Shown here: one piece after another, positions 26,453 to 34,829 of the stretch | Numbering within the stretch: the first letter of the stretch is position 1 | Layout: every line of letters starts with the position of its first letter | Assembly (NCBI RefSeq): GCF_035751725.1 | Contig: NZ_CP142104.1 | Span: forward strand, 1,798,001-1,862,000 | DNA length: 64,000 nucleotides | Reading direction: 5' to 3' | DNA from: Pseudomonas frederiksbergensis | Lineage (GTDB): Bacteria; Pseudomonadota; Gammaproteobacteria; Pseudomonadales; Pseudomonadaceae | The notes under the pieces: generated by a model | Told to the model about the DNA's origin: nothing | What the model saw: only the letters and a program-made list of their open reading frames with translations | The model's database searches: none | Program-made: the position numbers and the translations under genes

Positions 26453-27505
26453 TCAGGCCTTGAGTGTCGCCATGTCGATGACGAAGCGGTACTTCACATC
26501 CCCGGCGATCATGCGGCTGTAGGCCTCGTTGATCTGGCGGATGTCGAGCATTTCAATGTCGCAGCTGATGTTGTGCTCGGCGCAGAAATCCAGCATTTCC
26601 TGGGTTTCTGCGATACCGCCGATCAGCGAGCCGGCCAGCACTCGGCGACCCATGATCAGCTTTGCCGCGTGTACCGGTGGGTCGACCGGCTCGACCAGGC
26701 CCACGATGATGTGCACGCCGTCGAAATGCAGCGTGTCGAGGTAGGGGTTGAGGTCGTGCTGCACCGGGATGGTGTCGAGCAGGAAGTTGAAACGTCCGGC
26801 AGCGGCCGCCATCTGTTCGGCGTCGGTGGACACGATCACATGATCCGCGCCTTGGCGACGGGCTTCCTCGGCCTTGCTTGCCGAGCGGGTGAACAGCGTC
26901 ACTTCGGCGCCCATGGCCTTGGCAAACTTGATACCCATGTGGCCCAGGCCTCCCATGCCCAGCACGCCGACCTTGTCACCGGCCTTCACGCCATAGTGCT
27001 TGAGCGGCGAATAGGTGGTGATGCCGGCGCAGAGCAGCGGCGCGGCGCTGGCTGGGTCGAGTGTCTGCGGGATGCGCAGTACAAAGTGCTGGCTGACCAC
27101 GATGCTGTCGGAGTAGCCGCCCATGGTGTGGCCGCCACTTATGCGGTCCGGGCTGGCGTAGGTCTGGGTCATCCCTTCCAGGCAGTATTGCTCCAGGTCG
27201 GCCCGGCACGCTTCGCATTCACGGCAGGAGTCGACCATGCAGCCCACGCCCACCAGATCTCCGACTTTGTGACCGGTGACATTCGCACCGACGGCGGTGA
27301 CTTTTCCGATGATTTCATGGCCGGGCATCAACGGGTAAACGGCGATGCCCCATTCATTGCGGGCCTGGTGGATGTCGGAGTGGCAGACCCCGCAGTAGAG
27401 AATATCGATCGACACATCGTCGGCGCGCGGGCTGCGACGCTCGAACTTCATGGGGGCGAGGGGGGTGGTGGCCGATTGGGCGGCATATCCGATGGCTGTG
27501 TACAT
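26453..27505 (-). CDS. NAD(P)-dependent zinc alcohol dehydrogenase (YahK/AdhA type)
   Basis: A 350-residue medium-chain dehydrogenase of the cinnamyl-alcohol/YahK group that reduces aldehydes. It has the catalytic zinc motif CGVCHSDIHQARNEW, GHEIIGKV, the structural zinc set C-x2-C-x2-C-x7-C in CRECEACRADLEQYC, and the cofactor motif GMGGLGHMG. Start at 27505 gives the normal length; an extension to 27592 is without a ribosome binding site. It converges on the IclR gene and diverges from an AraC gene, which is probably its regulator. Confidence 0.9.
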   Translation of the reverse strand: MYTAIGYAAQSATTPLAPMKFERRSPRADDVSIDILYCGVCHSDIHQARNEWGIAVYPLMPGHEIIGKVTAVGANVTGHKVGDLVGVGCMVDSCRECEACRADLEQYCLEGMTQTYASPDRISGGHTMGGYSDSIVVSQHFVLRIPQTLDPASAAPLLCAGITTYSPLKHYGVKAGDKVGVLGMGGLGHMGIKFAKAMGAEVTLFTRSASKAEEARRQGADHVIVSTDAEQMAAAAGRFNFLLDTIPVQHDLNPYLDTLHFDGVHIIVGLVEPVDPPVHAAKLIMGRRVLAGSLIGGIAETQEMLDFCAEHNISCDIEMLDIRQINEAYSRMIAGDVKYRFVIDMATLKA

Positions 27506-27684
27506 GATGGACCTCGCTGAGCAGTGAACGGTGAGGGGTTCATTCTGGGAGGCATGGCGGCAGGCGGCGATGGTGAATCCTACGCCTGTCATGCCTAATC
27601 CTCCGGCGTTGGCCAGGATTTGATTCCATGTGACGCCAGACCTGCGATGATGGTTTCATCCCATTTTTCGTGAAGTTTTCGCCC

Positions 27685-28575
27685 ATGTTGTTGACCCGCC
27701 ATCTCGATGCCAATGCCACGCTGGTTTCGCTGATAGAACCCTTGGCTACCCGCGACGGTTTTGTCCCTACGCGACTGCCTGGCGTGCACGCGCTGCGCGC
27801 CAGCCAGGACGTCGCCCGTGGCCCGCAGCTCTACGAGCCGAGCCTGGTGATCATTGCCCAAGGCAGCAAACTGGCGTACCTGGGACCGCGGACAATGGAA
27901 TATGGCGCGGGGCATTATCTGATCCAGGCCCTGCCGGTGCCGTTCGAATGCGAAACCTACGCCATGCCCAATGCTCCGCTGTATGGCATTTCCGTTGCGA
28001 TCGACCGGGCGATGTTGGGGGAATTGGTGCTGGCCATGGGGTTGATGCCAGGTCGGAATCTGCCGCCCCAGACGCCGGAATCCATGACCTGCGCAGTGCT
28101 CGATGATGCCATGCGAGGGTGTGTCGAACGCTTGTTGCGCTGCCTGCACGATCCACTGGAGTGCCAAGTCATGGGCCAGGCGCGGCTACGGGAATTGCTA
28201 TTCGTCGTGTTGCGCGGGCCCCAGGCCGATGTGCTGCGGGCGCTGGTGGAGCAGCAGGGCCAGTTCGCCCGGATTGCCGCAGCCCTGAGCCATTTGCATG
28301 CGCACTTCACCGAGCCGCTGAACGTCGAGACGCTGGCGAGTCGCGCGAACATGAGCGCTTCGACCTTCCATGAGCATTTCAAGCGCAGCACCTTGCTGTC
28401 GCCGGTGCAGTACCTCAAGCGTTTGCGCCTGCTCAAGGCCCAGCGGCTGCTGCTCTGTGAGGGCATGAGCGTGGCCCAGGTCGCGCATCAAGTGGGGTAT
28501 CAGAGCCCGTCGCAGTTCAGTCGGGAGTACAAGCGTTACTTCGAGCGCAATCCTGGGGAAGAGCGCGCCGCCTGA
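27685..28575 (+). CDS. AraC family regulator (AraC_N cupin type)
   Basis: A 296-residue regulator with an N-terminal AraC_N cupin domain (HLDANATLVSLIEPLATRDGF, QGSKLAYLG, PFECETYAM) and two C-terminal helix-turn-helix motifs (VETLASRANMSASTFHEHFK and VAQVAHQVGYQSPSQFSREYKRYF). ATG 27685 is preferred because GTGAAG lies about ten bases upstream; GTG 27670 is an alternative. It is divergent from the alcohol dehydrogenase gene, an arrangement often seen where AraC proteins activate aldehyde-detoxifying reductases. Confidence 0.88.
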   Translation: MLLTRHLDANATLVSLIEPLATRDGFVPTRLPGVHALRASQDVARGPQLYEPSLVIIAQGSKLAYLGPRTMEYGAGHYLIQALPVPFECETYAMPNAPLYGISVAIDRAMLGELVLAMGLMPGRNLPPQTPESMTCAVLDDAMRGCVERLLRCLHDPLECQVMGQARLRELLFVVLRGPQADVLRALVEQQGQFARIAAALSHLHAHFTEPLNVETLASRANMSASTFHEHFKRSTLLSPVQYLKRLRLLKAQRLLLCEGMSVAQVAHQVGYQSPSQFSREYKRYFERNPGEERAA

Positions 28576-28624
28576 GTCTTTGAAAATCCCTTGTGGGAGC
28601 GGTGTTTGTTGGATTGCAGGTAAT

Positions 28625-28648
28625 AAAAAGGCCCCCATTGCGGGAGCC
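28625..28648 (-). terminator. Terminator of the ETF-QO gene
   Basis: On the minus strand GGCTCCC-GCAAT-GGGGGCC is followed by TTTTTATT. It begins 20 bases after the stop codon of the ETF-QO gene. Confidence 0.85.
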
Positions 28649-28668
28649 TCGATGTTCAGCGTGTCGGC

Positions 28669-30333
28669 TTACATGTTCGGGTAAGTCGGGCCGCCGGCGC
28701 CTTCCGGGGTGACCCAGGTGATGTTCTGTGCAGGGTCCTTGATGTCGCAGGTCTTGCAGTGAACGCAGTTCTGGGCGTTGATCTGGAAACGCTTCTCACC
28801 GTCTTCCTTGGTGATCACTTCGTACACGCCGGCTGGGCAGTAGCGCTGGGCCGGTTCGTCGTACAGCGGCAGGTTCTTGCTGATCGGGATGCTCGGGTCG
28901 GTCAGCTTCAGGTGGCAGGGTTGTTCTTCTTCATGGTTGGTGCCGGAGATGAACACCGAGCTGAGCTTGTCGAAGCTGATCTTGCCGTCCGGTTTCGGGT
29001 AGTCGATCTTCTTGCACTCTGCCGCCGGTTTCAGGCAGGCGTAATCCGGCTTGGTGTCGCGCAGGGTGAACGGGATCTTGCCACCGAAAATGTTCTGGTC
29101 GAGCCAGTTGAAACCGCCACCGACGATCGCGCCGTACTTATGAATCGCCGCGCCGAAGTTACGGCTGGCGAACAATTCTTCATACAGCCAGCTGCTCTTG
29201 AAGCTGTCTACGTAGGCGGTCAGTTCATCACCGCCTTCGGACTCGGCGAACAGGCGATCGGCCACGGCTTCGGCGGCGAGCATGCCGGATTTCATGGCAG
29301 TGTGGCTGCCCTTGATCTTGGCGAAGTTCAGGGTGCCGAGGTCGCAACCGATCAGCGCACCACCCTTGAAGACCATCTTCGGCAGCGAGTTCAGGCCGCC
29401 CTTGCAGATGGCACGGGCGCCGTAGCTGACGCGCTTGCCGCCTTCCAGGTACTGCTTGAGCACCGGGTGATGCTTGAGGCGCTGGAACTCGTCGAACGGC
29501 GACAGGAAGGTGTTGCTGTAGGACAGGTCGATAATCAGGCCGACCACCACCTGGTTGTTTTCCAGGTGATAGAGGAAGGATCCGCCGGTGTTCTCGGTGC
29601 CCATGATGTCCAGCGGCCAGCCGGCGGTGTGCACCACCAGGCCGGGTTGGTGCTTGGCCGGGTCAATTTCCCAGATTTCCTTCAGGCCGATGCCGTAGTG
29701 CTGGGCGTCGGCCTCGCTGTCCAGATTGAAGCGCTTGATCAATTGCTTGCCGATGTGGCCACGGCAGCCTTCGGCGAACAGCGTGTACTTGCCACGCAAT
29801 TCCATGCCAGGGGTGTAGAGGCCTTCCTTCGGGTGGCCTTCGCGGTCGACACCCAGGTCGCCGGTGATGATCCCGCGCACCACGCCGTTTTCGTCGAACA
29901 GCGCTTCCTGAGCGGCGAAGCCGGGGTAGATTTCCACGCCCAGGTTCTCGGCCTGCTGGGCCAGCCAGCGGCACAGGTTGCCCAGGGAAATAATATAGTT
30001 GCCTTCGTTGTGCATGGTCTTGGGCACAAAGAAGTCAGGGATTTTGCTCGCGGCCTCGGCGTTTCTCAGGACATAAATGTCATCGCGTACGACCGGCGTA
30101 TTCAGTGGCGCGCCAAGTTCTTTCCAGTCCGGGAACAGTTCGTTCAGGGCGCGGGGTTCAAACACCGCGCCGGAGAGGATGTGCGCACCGACTTCGGAAC
30201 CTTTTTCGACCACGCAGACGCTGATTTCCTTACCGGCTTCGGCGGCCTTCTGTTTCAGTCGGCAAGCGGCAGACAGGCCAGCGGGGCCGGCACCGACGAT
30301 GACCACGTCGAATTCCATGTATTCGCGTTCCAC
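28669..30333 (-). CDS. Electron transfer flavoprotein-ubiquinone oxidoreductase
   Basis: ETF-QO passes electrons from ETF, loaded by acyl-CoA and other dehydrogenases, to ubiquinone at the inner membrane. The 554-residue protein has the FAD motif GAGPAGLSA (about residues 13-21), FAEGCRGHIGKQL in the middle, and a C-terminal 4Fe-4S domain with Cys in CPAGVYEV and NCVHCKTCDIKDP. The GTG start at 30333 has GGAGATAGCCT before it. It is divergent from etfB-etfA. Its promoter carries a CAAAC-N4-GTTTG element. Confidence 0.96.
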   Translation of the reverse strand: MEREYMEFDVVIVGAGPAGLSAACRLKQKAAEAGKEISVCVVEKGSEVGAHILSGAVFEPRALNELFPDWKELGAPLNTPVVRDDIYVLRNAEAASKIPDFFVPKTMHNEGNYIISLGNLCRWLAQQAENLGVEIYPGFAAQEALFDENGVVRGIITGDLGVDREGHPKEGLYTPGMELRGKYTLFAEGCRGHIGKQLIKRFNLDSEADAQHYGIGLKEIWEIDPAKHQPGLVVHTAGWPLDIMGTENTGGSFLYHLENNQVVVGLIIDLSYSNTFLSPFDEFQRLKHHPVLKQYLEGGKRVSYGARAICKGGLNSLPKMVFKGGALIGCDLGTLNFAKIKGSHTAMKSGMLAAEAVADRLFAESEGGDELTAYVDSFKSSWLYEELFASRNFGAAIHKYGAIVGGGFNWLDQNIFGGKIPFTLRDTKPDYACLKPAAECKKIDYPKPDGKISFDKLSSVFISGTNHEEEQPCHLKLTDPSIPISKNLPLYDEPAQRYCPAGVYEVITKEDGEKRFQINAQNCVHCKTCDIKDPAQNITWVTPEGAGGPTYPNM

Positions 30334-30457
30334 AGGCTATCTCCTACTCAAGGCTCACAGTTTTTTCTAATTGGAGGTTTGGCGTTGCATCCGTTGTTTC
30401 CTTCGCGAAGCGACGAAAGCGACAATGGATGAGACGCGGGTCTCTCTTAAGCGGCGC

Positions 30458-30486
30458 ATTATATCTACACCACTCTCAGGGTCCAA
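30458..30486 (-). promoter_or_regulatory. sigma70 promoter of the ETF-QO gene
   Basis: The minus strand reads TTGGAC (30486-30481), a 17-base spacer, then TATAAT (30463-30458), a near-consensus promoter. The leader to the GTG at 30333 would be about 118 bases. Confidence 0.8.
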
Positions 30487-30488
30487 TA

Positions 30489-30502
30489 CAAACGTTTGTT
30501 TG
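30489..30502 (-). promoter_or_regulatory. PsrA-type operator at the ETF-QO promoter
   Basis: CAAAC-GTTT-GTTTG lies directly upstream of the -35 hexamer. It fits the PsrA consensus (G/C)AAAC-N2-4-GTTT(G/C) known from Pseudomonas, where PsrA responds to long-chain fatty acids. The position suits control of an ETF-QO needed for beta-oxidation. The link to PsrA is by motif only. Confidence 0.6.
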
Positions 30503-30631
30503 AAATTGCCGCAGCCCTGATAAATCACTGACGTACGGCTTATGACTGACCATTTTGCCGTATTGACCGGAATAGGCGTTCCGGTCAAGATACGGGCGGT
30601 TTTGCGCTCGCCGTAGGCTGACTGTTGGTTC

Positions 30632-30809
30632 CAAGAGCACCTCTAAAAACAGGGCGAAGGCAGCACGAAGTGACGTATTGCGTGGTTGCGACGCGCAGTT
30701 TACACGCCGCGATAATGAATGACTCATCGGTCATCACTGACGAATGGTCTTCACTCCCGTGAGCAAAGGTCATGTGTGGTTCATGCCGGCGTTTTTAGAG
30801 GTGCCCTTG
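30632..30809. mobile_element. 178-bp MITE-like element with 19-bp terminal inverted repeats
   Basis: CAAGAGCACCTCTAAAAAC (30632-30650) is repeated inverted at 30791-30809 with a single mismatch. The 140 bases between carry no convincing ORF. Long matching ends, short length and location in a divergent promoter region fit a non-autonomous transposon remnant. No target-site duplication is visible, and no transposase gene is in the window, so the parent family is not assigned. Confidence 0.55.
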
Positions 30810-30878
30810 CGCCCATGATCATCAACCGCCAGGTTCGCCCAGGCGACTTTCTTTTCACCGGAGAGTAACGAGGAATCC

Positions 30879-31628
30879 ATGAAGGTTCTTGTAGCTGTCA
30901 AACGAGTGGTCGACTATAACGTCAAGGTTCGCGTCAAGGCGGACAACTCCGGCGTCGACCTCGCCAACGTCAAGATGTCGATGAACCCTTTCTGCGAAAT
31001 CGCCGTAGAAGAAGCCGTACGCCTGAAAGAAAAAGGCGTGGCGACTGAGATCGTCGTCGTTTCCATCGGCCCGACCACCGCCCAGGAACAACTGCGCACC
31101 GCGCTTGCGCTGGGTGCCGATCGCGCCATCCTCGTCGAATCCGCCGAAGACCTGACTTCCCTGGCTGTTGCCAAGCTGTTGAAAGCCGTTGTCGACAAGG
31201 AACAGCCACAGTTGGTCATCCTTGGCAAGCAGGCCATCGACAGCGACAACAACCAGACCGGCCAGATGCTCGCCGCGTTGAGCGGCTACGGCCAGGGCAC
31301 CTTCGCGTCGAAAGTCGAAGTGTCCGGCGACAGCGTTGCCGTGACCCGCGAAATCGACGGCGGCGCGCAGACGGTTTCCCTGAAACTGCCGGCCATCGTC
31401 ACCACCGACCTGCGTTTGAACGAGCCGCGTTATGCGTCCCTGCCAAACATCATGAAAGCCAAGAAGAAGCCGCTTGAAGTGCTGACGCCTGACGCTTTGG
31501 GCGTTTCCACCGCCTCCACCAACAAGACCCTGAAAGTCGAAGCGCCGGCTGCACGCAGCGCGGGCATCAAGGTCAAGTCGGTGGCTGAACTGGTCGAGAA
31601 ACTGAAAAACGAAGCGAAGGTAATCTAA
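30879..31628 (+). CDS. etfB: Electron transfer flavoprotein beta subunit EtfB
   Basis: EtfB forms the heterodimeric ETF with EtfA and binds AMP; the dimer accepts electrons from acyl-CoA dehydrogenases. The 249-residue protein shows the family opening [20 protein letters not shown], the [18 protein letters not shown] segment, [16 protein letters not shown] and [30 protein letters not shown] precedes the ATG. It is two bases from etfA and opposite the ETF-QO gene. Its promoter must lie close to or inside the MITE-like element upstream; none is clear. Confidence 0.97.
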   Translation: MKVLVAVKRVVDYNVKVRVKADNSGVDLANVKMSMNPFCEIAVEEAVRLKEKGVATEIVVVSIGPTTAQEQLRTALALGADRAILVESAEDLTSLAVAKLLKAVVDKEQPQLVILGKQAIDSDNNQTGQMLAALSGYGQGTFASKVEVSGDSVAVTREIDGGAQTVSLKLPAIVTTDLRLNEPRYASLPNIMKAKKKPLEVLTPDALGVSTASTNKTLKVEAPAARSAGIKVKSVAELVEKLKNEAKVI

Positions 31629-31630
31629 CT

Positions 31631-32560
31631 ATGACTATCTTGGTAATCGCCGAACACGATAACAAGGCGCTGGCTCCGGCCACGCTGAACACCGTTGCTG
31701 CCGCCGCCAAAATCGGTGGTGATGTGCACGTACTGGTAGCCGGGCAGGGCGCAAGCGCCGTTGCCGAAGCCGCTGCGAAAATCGCTGGCGTGGCAAAAGT
31801 GCTGTCGGCCGACAACGCCGCCTACGCGCATCAGTTGCCGGAAAACGTCGCGCCTCTGGTCGCCGAGCTGGGCAAGGGCTACAGCCACATCCTGGCTGCC
31901 GCGACCTCCAACGGTAAAAACATCCTGCCTCGCGTCGCCGCTGCACTGGATGTCGACCAGATCTCCGAGATCATCTCGGTCGAAAGCGCCGACACCTTCA
32001 AGCGTCCGATCTACGCCGGCAACGCCATTGCCACCGTGCAATCGACCGCTTCGGTCAAGGTCATCACCGTCCGCGCCACCGGTTTCGACCCGGTAGCCGC
32101 CGAAGGTGGCTCGGCTGCCGTTGAAGCCGTAGGCGCTGCCCACGACGCCGGCATTTCCAGCTTCGTCAACGAAGAGCTGGCCAAGTCCGATCGTCCTGAG
32201 CTGACCGCTGCCAAGATCGTCGTTTCCGGCGGCCGTGGCATGCAGAACGGTGACAACTTCAAGCACCTGTACGCCTTGGCCGACAAGCTGGGCGCCGCCG
32301 TCGGTGCTTCCCGCGCCGCGGTCGACGCAGGTTTCGTACCCAACGACATGCAGGTCGGCCAGACCGGCAAGATCGTTGCGCCACAGCTGTACATCGCCGT
32401 CGGTATCTCCGGCGCGATCCAGCACCTGGCCGGTATGAAAGACTCCAAAGTGATCGTTGCGATCAACAAGGACGAAGAAGCGCCGATTTTCCAAGTGGCC
32501 GACTACGGCCTGGTGGCGGACCTGTTCGAAGCCATCCCTGAGCTGGAGAAGCTGGTCTAA
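31631..32560 (+). CDS. etfA: Electron transfer flavoprotein alpha subunit EtfA
   Basis: EtfA carries the FAD of ETF. The 309-residue protein has an N-terminal domain like EtfB ([20 protein letters not shown]) and the C-terminal FAD domain with [58 protein letters not shown] and [15 protein letters not shown] (read piecewise). It follows etfB by two bases in one operon and is followed by a strong terminator. Confidence 0.97.
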   Translation: MTILVIAEHDNKALAPATLNTVAAAAKIGGDVHVLVAGQGASAVAEAAAKIAGVAKVLSADNAAYAHQLPENVAPLVAELGKGYSHILAAATSNGKNILPRVAAALDVDQISEIISVESADTFKRPIYAGNAIATVQSTASVKVITVRATGFDPVAAEGGSAAVEAVGAAHDAGISSFVNEELAKSDRPELTAAKIVVSGGRGMQNGDNFKHLYALADKLGAAVGASRAAVDAGFVPNDMQVGQTGKIVAPQLYIAVGISGAIQHLAGMKDSKVIVAINKDEEAPIFQVADYGLVADLFEAIPELEKLV

Positions 32561-32584
32561 TCCGGCGTCTTCACTTATAAAGAG

Positions 32585-32608
32585 CCCGGCCCTTTGGCCG
32601 GGTTTTTT
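32585..32608 (+). terminator. Terminator after etfA
   Basis: CCCGGCC (32585-32591) and GGCCGGG (32596-32602) with a tetraloop-like centre are followed by six T residues. Confidence 0.93.
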
Positions 32609-32635
32609 ATTTTTTGCTTCCGGGAGCTCAGTGCC

Positions 32636-33460
32636 ATGGATCTTCGCCGTTTGGCTGGCTATTCGTTATTGTGGGCGGTGGCCTGCGTGCCAAGCCTGTC
32701 TGTCGCCGCTGGCAAATGCGAGCGCCTGATCGCCACCGGCAGCCCTGATGCGCCACCCTATCTTTGGCAGGATCCCCAGGACCCCAGGCACCTGATCGGT
32801 GCTGGTGCCGACCTGTTGGAGCAGGTGGCGCAGGCGCTGGGGATCAAGATCGAATTGCTTTACGCCGGCAAGCGCGCCCAGGCGTTGGACGAGGTGCGCA
32901 GCGGACGCATGGACCTGCTCGCCGATGCCCCATTGACCACGACCGGACTGCAAGCCCTGGACTACGTGCATCCGCCGCTGCTGGAGAACGATTACCTGGT
33001 GTGGACTCGCAAGGATTCGACACTGGTCATCGAGCGGCTGGAGGATCTTCATGGGCATCCCGGCGCCTTGTCGGAAAAGGCCCGCATGACGCAGGGATTT
33101 GCCGTCTTCGCTGAGCAGAATCTAACCCTGACCCGTACACCCAACCTGACCCAGGCCTTTCAGAAATTGCTCCTGGGTGAAGTGGAATATGTACTGGCGG
33201 GGCGTTATTCCGGCCTGGCGATGGCGCAGACGCTGGGGATGGCGAGCGACCTGCAAGCTGCGCCACAACCGATGGACAAGCCGGGCCTGTTCCTTGCGCT
33301 TTCCCATAACTCCGCCTGCAATGACCCATGGTTACGCGGACAGCTGGCGCAAAAGATGACAGAATTGGCCGCGTCCGGCCTGACGGAGGCTGTGTTGCAG
33401 CGCAACCTGGAGCGTTGGAGAACACAGTTGAAGCCACCCGTCATTGCCCCAAAACAGTAG
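32636..33460 (+). CDS. Periplasmic substrate-binding protein (PBP2/SBP_bac_3 type)
   Basis: A 274-residue exported protein with a signal peptide (about residues 1-24) and a solute-binding fold: ATGSPDAPPYLWQDPQD, GAGADLLEQVAQALGIKIELL and the GRMDLLADAPLTTTGLQALDYVHPPL segment typical of family 3. No permease or ATPase genes are next to it, so it may be a stand-alone or partner-sharing binding protein. ATG 32636 is used; an upstream frame reaching 32594 would overlap the etfA terminator. Nine bases separate it from a lipoprotein gene, so the three genes 32.6-34.6 kb may form one operon. Confidence 0.8.
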   Translation: MDLRRLAGYSLLWAVACVPSLSVAAGKCERLIATGSPDAPPYLWQDPQDPRHLIGAGADLLEQVAQALGIKIELLYAGKRAQALDEVRSGRMDLLADAPLTTTGLQALDYVHPPLLENDYLVWTRKDSTLVIERLEDLHGHPGALSEKARMTQGFAVFAEQNLTLTRTPNLTQAFQKLLLGEVEYVLAGRYSGLAMAQTLGMASDLQAAPQPMDKPGLFLALSHNSACNDPWLRGQLAQKMTELAASGLTEAVLQRNLERWRTQLKPPVIAPKQ

Positions 33461-33469
33461 GGAACATTA

Positions 33470-33829
33470 GTGACTATTCGACCTCTTTTCGCTGCCCTGG
33501 CCGTTCTGGCTCTGGCGGGTTGCGCAGCCGATCCGGCGCCGAATGAACAGATCCGCCTGACTGAGCAGGCCATTGAGCAGGCCCGTGCAGTGGGTGCAAC
33601 CACCGATGAAGTGCCTGAATTGAAACTGGCTGAAGACAAATTCGCACGCGCCAAGTCCAACATGGCGGATGAATCCTATAAAAAGGCGCGTATGCGCGCC
33701 GAGCAAGCCGAACTGGATGCGCGCCTGGCCGAAGCGAAGGTGCTGACCCTCAAGAGCCAAGAGCAACTGAACCTGCTGGATACGCGCATCAAGCGCTTGC
33801 GCAAACAATTGCGGGAGGATGCCCAATGA
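33470..33829 (+). CDS. DUF4398 lipoprotein
   Basis: A 119-residue lipoprotein with a GTG start and a lipobox ALAGC (Cys at about residue 18). The rest is a long helical, charged DUF4398 domain (VPELKLAEDKFARAKSNMADE, KKARMRAEQAELDARLAEAK), probably coiled coil in the periplasm. Its stop overlaps the next start (ATGA), giving translational coupling with an OmpA-domain lipoprotein. This pair is common in pseudomonads and likely acts in the outer membrane-peptidoglycan link. The ribosome binding site is weak. Confidence 0.82.
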   Translation: MTIRPLFAALAVLALAGCAADPAPNEQIRLTEQAIEQARAVGATTDEVPELKLAEDKFARAKSNMADESYKKARMRAEQAELDARLAEAKVLTLKSQEQLNLLDTRIKRLRKQLREDAQ

Positions 33830-34635
33830 AGCACTCCCACGTATTGGGCGCCCTGGTCCTTGCGGGCCTGACCAGCTTGTATGGTTGCGCCGGGCAGCGC
33901 AGCGAAGTGGCGCTCGAACAAGCCAACTCCGATTTCCAGAAGGTCAAGGAAGACGCCAATGTACTGCGTGCCGCCCCCCGGGACGTGATTCGGGCCGGCG
34001 AATCCCTGGCCCGCGCGGATCGCTTGTCCAGCTATTGGGGCAGCGGTGAGGACGTGCAGCACTACGCCTACCTGAGCCAGCGCTACAGTCAGATCGCCCG
34101 TGAACACAGCAACCAGGTGCTCAACGAAGAGCGCGCAGCGAAACTCGAACTGGAGCGCCAACGCCTGCAGTTGGCTCTGCGCGAATCCAAGTTGCTGAGT
34201 GTCCAGCAGCAGGGCAAGTGGCTGGAAGAGCAGATCATGGCGATGGCCACTACCCAGACCGATCGCGGCCTGGTGATGACACTCGGGGATGTCCTGTTCG
34301 ACACCGGCGAAGCCGAGCTGAAGAATTCGGCCAATCGCGTGGTGCTCAAGATCGTGCAGTTCCTGCAACTCAATCCCAAGCGCGTGGTACGCATCGAAGG
34401 CTACACCGACAGCACTGGCGGCAAGCAGGAAAACCTCAAGCTGTCCCGCGACCGTGCGCAAGCCGTAGCGGACGTGCTGGTAGACCTGGGCATTGACGAG
34501 AAGCGCATCCAGGTCGAAGGTTACGGTGATCAATACCCGGTGGACGTCAACGCGAGCGAGCGTGGCCGGGCGCAGAACCGCCGCGTTGAAATTGTGTTTT
34601 CCGATGAAAAGGGCCAGCTCGGCGCTGCCCGCTGA
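33826..34635 (+). CDS. OmpA-domain outer membrane lipoprotein
   Basis: A 269-residue lipoprotein with lipobox LYGC (Cys at residue 21), a DUF4398-like coiled-coil middle (about residues 25-140) and a C-terminal OmpA peptidoglycan-binding domain. The OmpA part has GDVLFDTGEAELKN, IEGYTDSTGGKQENLKLSRDRA and the NASERGRAQNRRVEI motif with the Asp and Arg that hold diaminopimelate. It overlaps the small DUF4398 lipoprotein gene by four bases. The two proteins probably work together at the envelope. Confidence 0.9.
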   Translation: MKHSHVLGALVLAGLTSLYGCAGQRSEVALEQANSDFQKVKEDANVLRAAPRDVIRAGESLARADRLSSYWGSGEDVQHYAYLSQRYSQIAREHSNQVLNEERAAKLELERQRLQLALRESKLLSVQQQGKWLEEQIMAMATTQTDRGLVMTLGDVLFDTGEAELKNSANRVVLKIVQFLQLNPKRVVRIEGYTDSTGGKQENLKLSRDRAQAVADVLVDLGIDEKRIQVEGYGDQYPVDVNASERGRAQNRRVEIVFSDEKGQLGAAR

Positions 34636-34650
34636 GGGCGGCGTTACTGG

Positions 34651-34685
34651 AAAACCCGGCCCCTTCGAGGCGCCGGGTTTTTTTT
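34651..34685 (+). terminator. Terminator after the OmpA lipoprotein gene
   Basis: AAAACCCGGC (34651-34660) pairs with GCCGGGTTTT (34672-34681), followed by more T residues. Confidence 0.92.
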
Positions 34686-34829
34686 CGCTTTGTGCATGAG
34701 ATGAGTACAGTTGGGGCTGTCAACCCACTGTACTGTCGAGTAATCTGGCAACTGTCCCAGTACACTTCTAAACTGTGCCGGTAAAATTTCCGACAAGAAT
34801 AAAATGCCTGCGAAATCGAGTACTGCGTC

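Noticed and set aside
28759..30432. A 557-codon open frame on the plus strand across the ETF-QO gene.
   Set aside because: It mirrors a certain ETF-QO gene, has no domain motifs, and has no ribosome binding site.
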